The notes below the pieces were generated by a model. It saw only the letters and a program-made list of their open reading frames with translations, did not search any database and was not told the origin of the DNA. The position numbers and the translations under genes are program-made. DNA of 64,000 bases, taken from positions 23,705,733 through 23,769,732 of the forward strand of contig JAJKFL010000039.1 in NCBI GenBank assembly GCA_021186555.1, read 5' to 3'. Positions 59,289 to 64,000 of this stretch are shown piece after piece. Within the stretch, counting starts at the first letter, position 1. Each line of letters begins with the position of its first letter. The DNA is from Reticulitermes speratus (taxonomy: Eukaryota > Arthropoda > Insecta > Blattodea > Rhinotermitidae).

Positions 59289-61310
59289 TGTAAAAACAAG
59301 ATTTCCTAGAAAAATTCTGTTTCAGACATCCTGAAATAAAAATACCAAAGCTCTTTAAGGCTTCTGACGCTGTAAAACTGTAAAACGTGTTTTCGCCTGA
59401 ATTTAACTCTGAAAAGGCTTAAATGAATTTCAGGCTACTTCATTTGGTGTTAAAAAGTTTGCTGAACCCAACAACGCGTATTGGATGAATTATGTGGAAT
59501 CCAACTTCTGGAACTGATAACGAAAAAGTAATACTGATTGTGTAACTTTGAGGCGGCTGACATATGTGCCGATAAATTAACGTGTATACATTTTCGACAA
59601 TACCTATTGGGGGGGGGGGGGGGGGGGGGAAGACAGCCCGTACTTGGTTTGATCCCATTAACAGGCGTCTTTGAGATAGGAAGCTAACTAGAGATCTGGC
59701 ACACTAACATCTAGAAACTAGCGTGGGAACGTCCGGCAGAACTAATGGGTACGGCGCCTCTTTGTCTGACAGAGTTCGTTACTTCGAAGCACAGCGGCGG
59801 ATTAACAGAGGCCCGTGCTAGAGTGATTCTTATGCTGATTTTCGGTTTAAAGTGACTGACCGGGAAATCATTTGGCCATGACATATTTTTTAACAACCAA
59901 TAGAATTCAGACAAGTTCTTTGTGCCCGGAATGATATCCGATTTTGGCGCTTTTCAACAACCAATCACACTCGTTACTTGTTTCTGAAAGCTGTGTGATT
60001 TTGTCGAAGAAGCGTCGAACGATGCCTGTTCGAGGATGCAAAGACACACTTGGTGCTTGGTTTCCACGAGGCATACACGCGGATTTATCTGCACTCTCAT
60101 AACGCATATTTCAAGCGTTAACTCGCGCGGCTGCACATGCGGGATACCGCATGTCGAATTATCACCTTGCCGATTAATAAATTTTACTTCTGCTTCATTA
60201 GTGATTTGTCTTTTGGGGGCGAACCCACGTCCTAGTGTTGCAACCTTCCTTCGTTCATAAATAATTCTTGCAAGAGAGAGACACTCAGGATCCTGAGCTA
60301 CCTCGTGTGTGAGGTGAAGGGAAGCAAGCTACAACCCTGCCGGGTTACACCGATGGCCTGTTCAGACCAGACCCGAGAGGTGAGTGATCGGGTACAAGGC
60401 CAGTTACTAATGATTCTTCAAGAGCAAGCCTTTGGCCTTGACACCGTTAGTGGATATCACTTATATCTACAGTCGAAGCCAGCAAAGAAATCATACATAC
60501 TGTCAAATGCGTGAGTCCCTATCAATTTCCGCTGATCGCCATTTGTTAGGTGTTGGTCACTTTACAATAAACCTATAGTGAAGTGAAAACTTATACACAT
60601 CTCTAACCAGATACGACACAACAGAAAATTCTGCCTCGCATAACACAATTAACTCGTACTCACAAGACACGACTGCACTTCAGCTCAATGCATTTTAACT
60701 GGAATACATCGGTTAGTAGTCAAACATCTAAGGTCGCGTCCAGACTTGAGCATTCTGCCGCAACGTAACAGCGTAATGTAACAGACATTCGCGGGTCCGG
60801 ACGGTGTTGCTGTTACGGTTTCACTTGCCCCTGCGAAACCCTTACCAAGGTAAACGTCCTACTCCTAATTAACCAACATCAGGAACCTGACGACTTAACA
60901 CCAAACTACTGTTCCAGCAGCTTAGTTCAGACTCCTCCCGAGCAGGTCCAACAGCCGTCGAGATAACCGAGTTGCTGAGCAGTACAGAAGTGGGGCACAG
61001 ATGTTCCCAAGTATAGTACTTTCTCGCTGACTCAGTTCCATTTTTTACGCAATCACGATGTTCAAGTTCACTGACTAAGCATATGGTGACTAAAGTTACA
61101 GTTCACAGTGGTTCTACAGCAAACATCTCATCAAAATTTCACTACTGCCACCGATTTCTTTACTTCTGCTATCTTGACCTCAATCTACTACGATAACGGT
61201 AATCCGCCTGCGTAATGGGGTGGACACGCAACTCCAACAGAACGTTAAAAGCAGTAAAGAAGAGGCATTTGGCCAGGGCAGGAGCAGGACAGCAGTGCCA
61301 CTTTGGTAAT
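59289..61310. other. gene-free stretch with a 21-bp G run
   Basis: An uninterrupted G run lies at 59609-59629. Open frames at 59711-60136 on the minus strand lack similarity. No exon was recognised. Confidence 0.4.
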
Positions 61311-61317
61311 TACATTA

Positions 61318-61380
61318 GAGTAGGGATCTCCAAACTTTACCGTCTGCGAGCCGCATCTGCACTTTACTACTCGATAGCCA
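61318..61380 (+). repeat. possible hAT terminus
   Basis: TAGGGATCTCCAAACTTTACC followed by GAGCCGCATCTG resembles hAT ends of the form CAGGGGTCTCCAAACTTT-GGGCCGCA. No partner was located. Confidence 0.3.
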
Positions 61381-61786
61381 GACCATAAGAAATGTTAAAT
61401 TACTTTAATCGTACATGTTTCAACCAATTATTATTTCAAGCAGGTTACATAATCAGCTATACCTCACATGTAAACATACGGCTAAGGAAATTGTATTCTA
61501 TATCTTGGAAATGGACAGTAAATCTCGTAGAAGTGTACAGCTCGTGGCAGGACGTAACACTAAATATTTTTAATTGTCTGATGACGGCTTTTCACTAAAG
61601 CGGAAACAAGTCGCAAGCAAACCCCCCTCTATAAATTTAGTTGTGGTTGACGGTTTGTACTTCCCTTTTACTAAACGAAAGCTGGATACAGCTATTCAGA
61701 ACTCACACACACATAATGTGCTGTTCCGATGCGTTTAGAGGTTTTATGCAAGACAATGTGTAATCTGTAATTTTATACTGACTTAC

Positions 61787-62097
61787 ATGCCGCATAATTT
61801 ATCCAGATTCTTCTTACACAGTTCAGCAGTTTCGAGTGGAGATAAACGCAGCTCTGTCGAAGGTCGATTCACCACCTCATGGCCACTTTCCCACGAGAGT
61901 TTTGCATTACTGACAATGCTGAATCGGCTGCACAAGGAATGCTCTGACCGGTGTCGTCTGTATTTGCAAACAGTGCACGTAATTCGCTTAGCACGGAGTC
62001 GAATGCTTGCGCTGTATTCTTCCTGTCCCATTTTGGTGATACATGCTAAGGCAATGCTCAACATCAAACGGGAATCTAACAACTCCTGAATTCTCAT
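61787..62097 (-). CDS. unassigned candidate first coding exon
   Basis: From ATG at 62097 the frame stays open for 103 codons and ends at an excellent donor, GGCAT|GTAAGTCAG (exon end 61787, phase 2). Codon composition looks coding (balanced, few rare runs), and the predicted peptide starts MRIQELLDSRLMLSIALACI and contains a cysteine pair (CTVC). I do not recognise the family. It cannot join directly to the KDM3 exon at 55126, because that exon needs phase 0. The opposite strand is also open here (61787-62089), so a chance frame is possible. Confidence 0.35.
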
Positions 62098-63025
62098 TTA
62101 CGTTTCTAATTCAACGGACGCCTATTTATATGCACCTTGCATCGAACTTTTTTCGTAATCCCAGGTATTAATATAGGCTACCTGTGACTTTAAACTCAAC
62201 ATCTGGGTTACTGTATTCTCATGACGTGGTAAACACATGTTACCAAAAATCTGATGCCAAAAATCGAAAACAGAATGTTGCGATCGACTGCGTCGTATTC
62301 CAGAGGTCCCTGTAACGAATCTTACACCGGAGACCAGGAATTCTCACTGACAGGATGCTCCCCTGTCTCTCCATGCAAATATTGAGATAACAGATTAGTC
62401 TCTGATACGTGACGCCGTATAAAACGCTAGCAAGCTACGTACGTTTTGGAGGAACCTGCCGCCCCCACCTTCGGCCGTTGTGATGGAAATAGCCGAACCC
62501 TCCGAAATGCTGAAAACGACCCACCAGACCACACGGCCACATACCAGACAAGTTCTTCACATTTACGACCCCGAGACCCTCAGACCTCACGTTACGACAG
62601 TACCTCTAATTAGGTCACAGGCGATTTCTTCCACATCCTTTGCAATTCAATTTATACCAATCATTCTACCACACGAAGTCATACAGAAATAAAATAAACA
62701 AAAGACCGAGCAGGATAAAATCCTGTTAACAGCATCCGGTGGCGTATCTAGGTCTTACGAGGCCCGGGGGCGAGTAATGACACTGGCCGCCTCTAGCAGA
62801 AATTATGGCCCTTAAAATGTAACAATTCCATTCATTTGGCTCAAAAATTTCAAATCTATTGCGCACAGAAAATAATTTTTCGCTTCAATATTCAATTTGC
62901 CACCCCTTGGACTCTGCCGAACCCCCTCCCCACACCCCTCAGTTGCGCCACAACAGCAGCCGTCTTTCGACATTCACTGGTTCAAATCACGTGGCAACAT
63001 TACAATAAAATTTCATGACCATGTC
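62098..63025. other. gene-free stretch
   Basis: GTACGTTTTGGAGGAACCTG near 62436 resembles 14710 (CACGTTTTGGAGGAAGCTG). GGCGTATCTAGG near 62741 resembles the degenerate element at 11450. Otherwise nothing was recognised. Confidence 0.35.
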
Positions 63026-63027
63026 AA

Positions 63028-63905
63028 AGTGTTTGAACTCAGACTTTCTCGACTTTTCCCATCGTATGCATTTCAATACAATACGTTTCGGGGACAGGAT
63101 CGGCCTCCGTCTTCAGCCTTGCTTATTCCACAACAATTGTCACTACCACAACAATTGTCACTACGTCGTAATTATTCATTTACGCTGTAGTTAAACCCGG
63201 ATTAACGTCAATTTAGTAAACATAACGTATTCCAATAGCAGTTTAAAAAACATGGTTACGCAAATTTCACTACACATCCAATACGCAAAATACAACCTGA
63301 TCATCATAATGTCTCCTCTCACTGAACTGTAGCAATGTGCAGGCGATCCTGGTGGTCGGAACGTTCAGTAACTGTTGTTCTTAGTAGAGTAAAGGGTGAG
63401 GGGAGGGGTTGCAGTGTTCACAGACGCTTAGGTTATTTAAAACCCAGTAACAACTGAAGCAACACTCAACCAAATGACGGGGTCTACAAGAATGGAGGGC
63501 GAGTATCCTGAAAGGCAGGGAACTAAAACGGCATCTGGCAACATAGTGACCCCCCCCCCCCCGCCCTTCTCGTGCCAAGAATAGCTATTACAAAAACGTT
63601 CGGACCACCAGGATCGCCCGCATAGTGCTACAGTTCAGTGAGAGGAGATATTTATGATGATCAGGTACGTATTTTGCGTATTTGATGTGCAGCGTAATTT
63701 GCATAACCACATTTTCTAAACTGTTATATTTATTAATTTTACGTTAATCCGGGTTTAACTACAGTGTAACTAAATAATTACGACGTAGTGACAGTTGTGG
63801 AATAAGCAAGCCTGAAGACGGGGACCGATCCTGTCCCGAAACGTAGTGTATTGTATTTAAATACATAAGATGGAAAAAGTGCAAACGTCTATGAGTTCCA
63901 GAACC
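63028..63905. repeat. fold-back element FB3 (arms about 300 bp, interior about 190 bp)
   Basis: The left arm, about 63028-63385, is the reverse complement of about 63575-63905 with substitutions and small indels. Paired landmarks are GGCGATCCTGGTGGTC-GAACGTT (63343) with AACGTTCGGACCACCAGGATCGCC (63595), and TACGTTTCGGGGACAGGATCGG (63081) with CCGATCCTGTCCCGAAACGTA (63826). The left arm carries a 19-bp tandem duplication (ACCACAACAATTGTCACT unit, about 63130-63165) absent from the right arm. It shares the GTTTCGGGACA and GGTCCC-TCTTCA hallmark with FB1 and FB2. Confidence 0.8.
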
Positions 63906-64000
63906 AATATTAGCTTCTGAAGAACGATCCTATTCCATGAAGTTAAACTGCTGTGCTGTTGGAACTTGGCATGTGATATTCTGCAGGCAGGTCGCTTACA

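Noticed and set aside
1..64000. CRISPR arrays, bacterial operons or ribosomal RNA genes
   Set aside because: None seen; gene structure is eukaryotic throughout and direct repeats found are transposon-derived.

Overview
This window is animal nuclear DNA, most likely from a hemimetabolous insect and probably a cockroach or termite (Blattodea). It is AT-rich, has GT-AG introns of 80 bp to 3.4 kb, and carries many tRNA-derived SINEs, RTE-like LINE fragments, MITEs and fold-back repeats. The order-level call rests on my memory of the SINE and LINE sequences and is inference. The genes themselves are assigned from protein similarity plus in-phase splice sites.

Three protein genes can be rebuilt exon by exon. 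(1) Plus strand, 15280-19591: a six-exon, 272-residue protein of the DUF1989 / urea-carboxylase-associated family. The family is mainly bacterial and fungal and is linked to urea and guanidine nitrogen use. (2) Minus strand, 29795-24108: a seven-exon, 274-residue AKTIP/FTS homologue, an E2-like protein without the catalytic cysteine and a subunit of the FTS-Hook-FHIP dynein-adaptor complex. (3) Minus strand, 55126-33943: eleven exons of a KDM3 (JHDM2/JMJD1) histone H3K9 demethylase, about 1,888 residues, with zinc finger, LXXLL-like region and JmjC domain. All splice phases agree except one: the exon at 45185-45384 lacks one base in a C-run, which breaks the reading frame.

Layout: 1-15.2 kb is gene-poor and repeat-rich (several SINE types, a 245-bp TA-flanked MITE, an RTE-like LINE tail, a small fold-back). 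15.3-19.9 kb is the DUF1989 gene, with a hAT relic and a LINE relic in its introns. 20-24 kb is intergenic with another LINE relic. 24.1-29.8 kb is AKTIP, with a full-length SINE and an antisense mariner relic in introns. 29.8-33.9 kb is intergenic. 33.9-55.1 kb is KDM3. 55.1-64 kb holds a GC-richer segment with an NRF1-like site (possible promoter), an 0.8-kb near-continuous palindrome, a nested SINE pair, one unassigned candidate exon (61787-62097) and a second fold-back element of about 0.9 kb at the right edge.

KDM3 and AKTIP are head-to-tail on the minus strand; DUF1989 converges on AKTIP. I see no functional link between the three. The most unusual features are the intact DUF1989 gene in an animal chromosome and a set of fold-back elements sharing a hairpin followed by GAAACG that resembles part of a hammerhead-ribozyme core.
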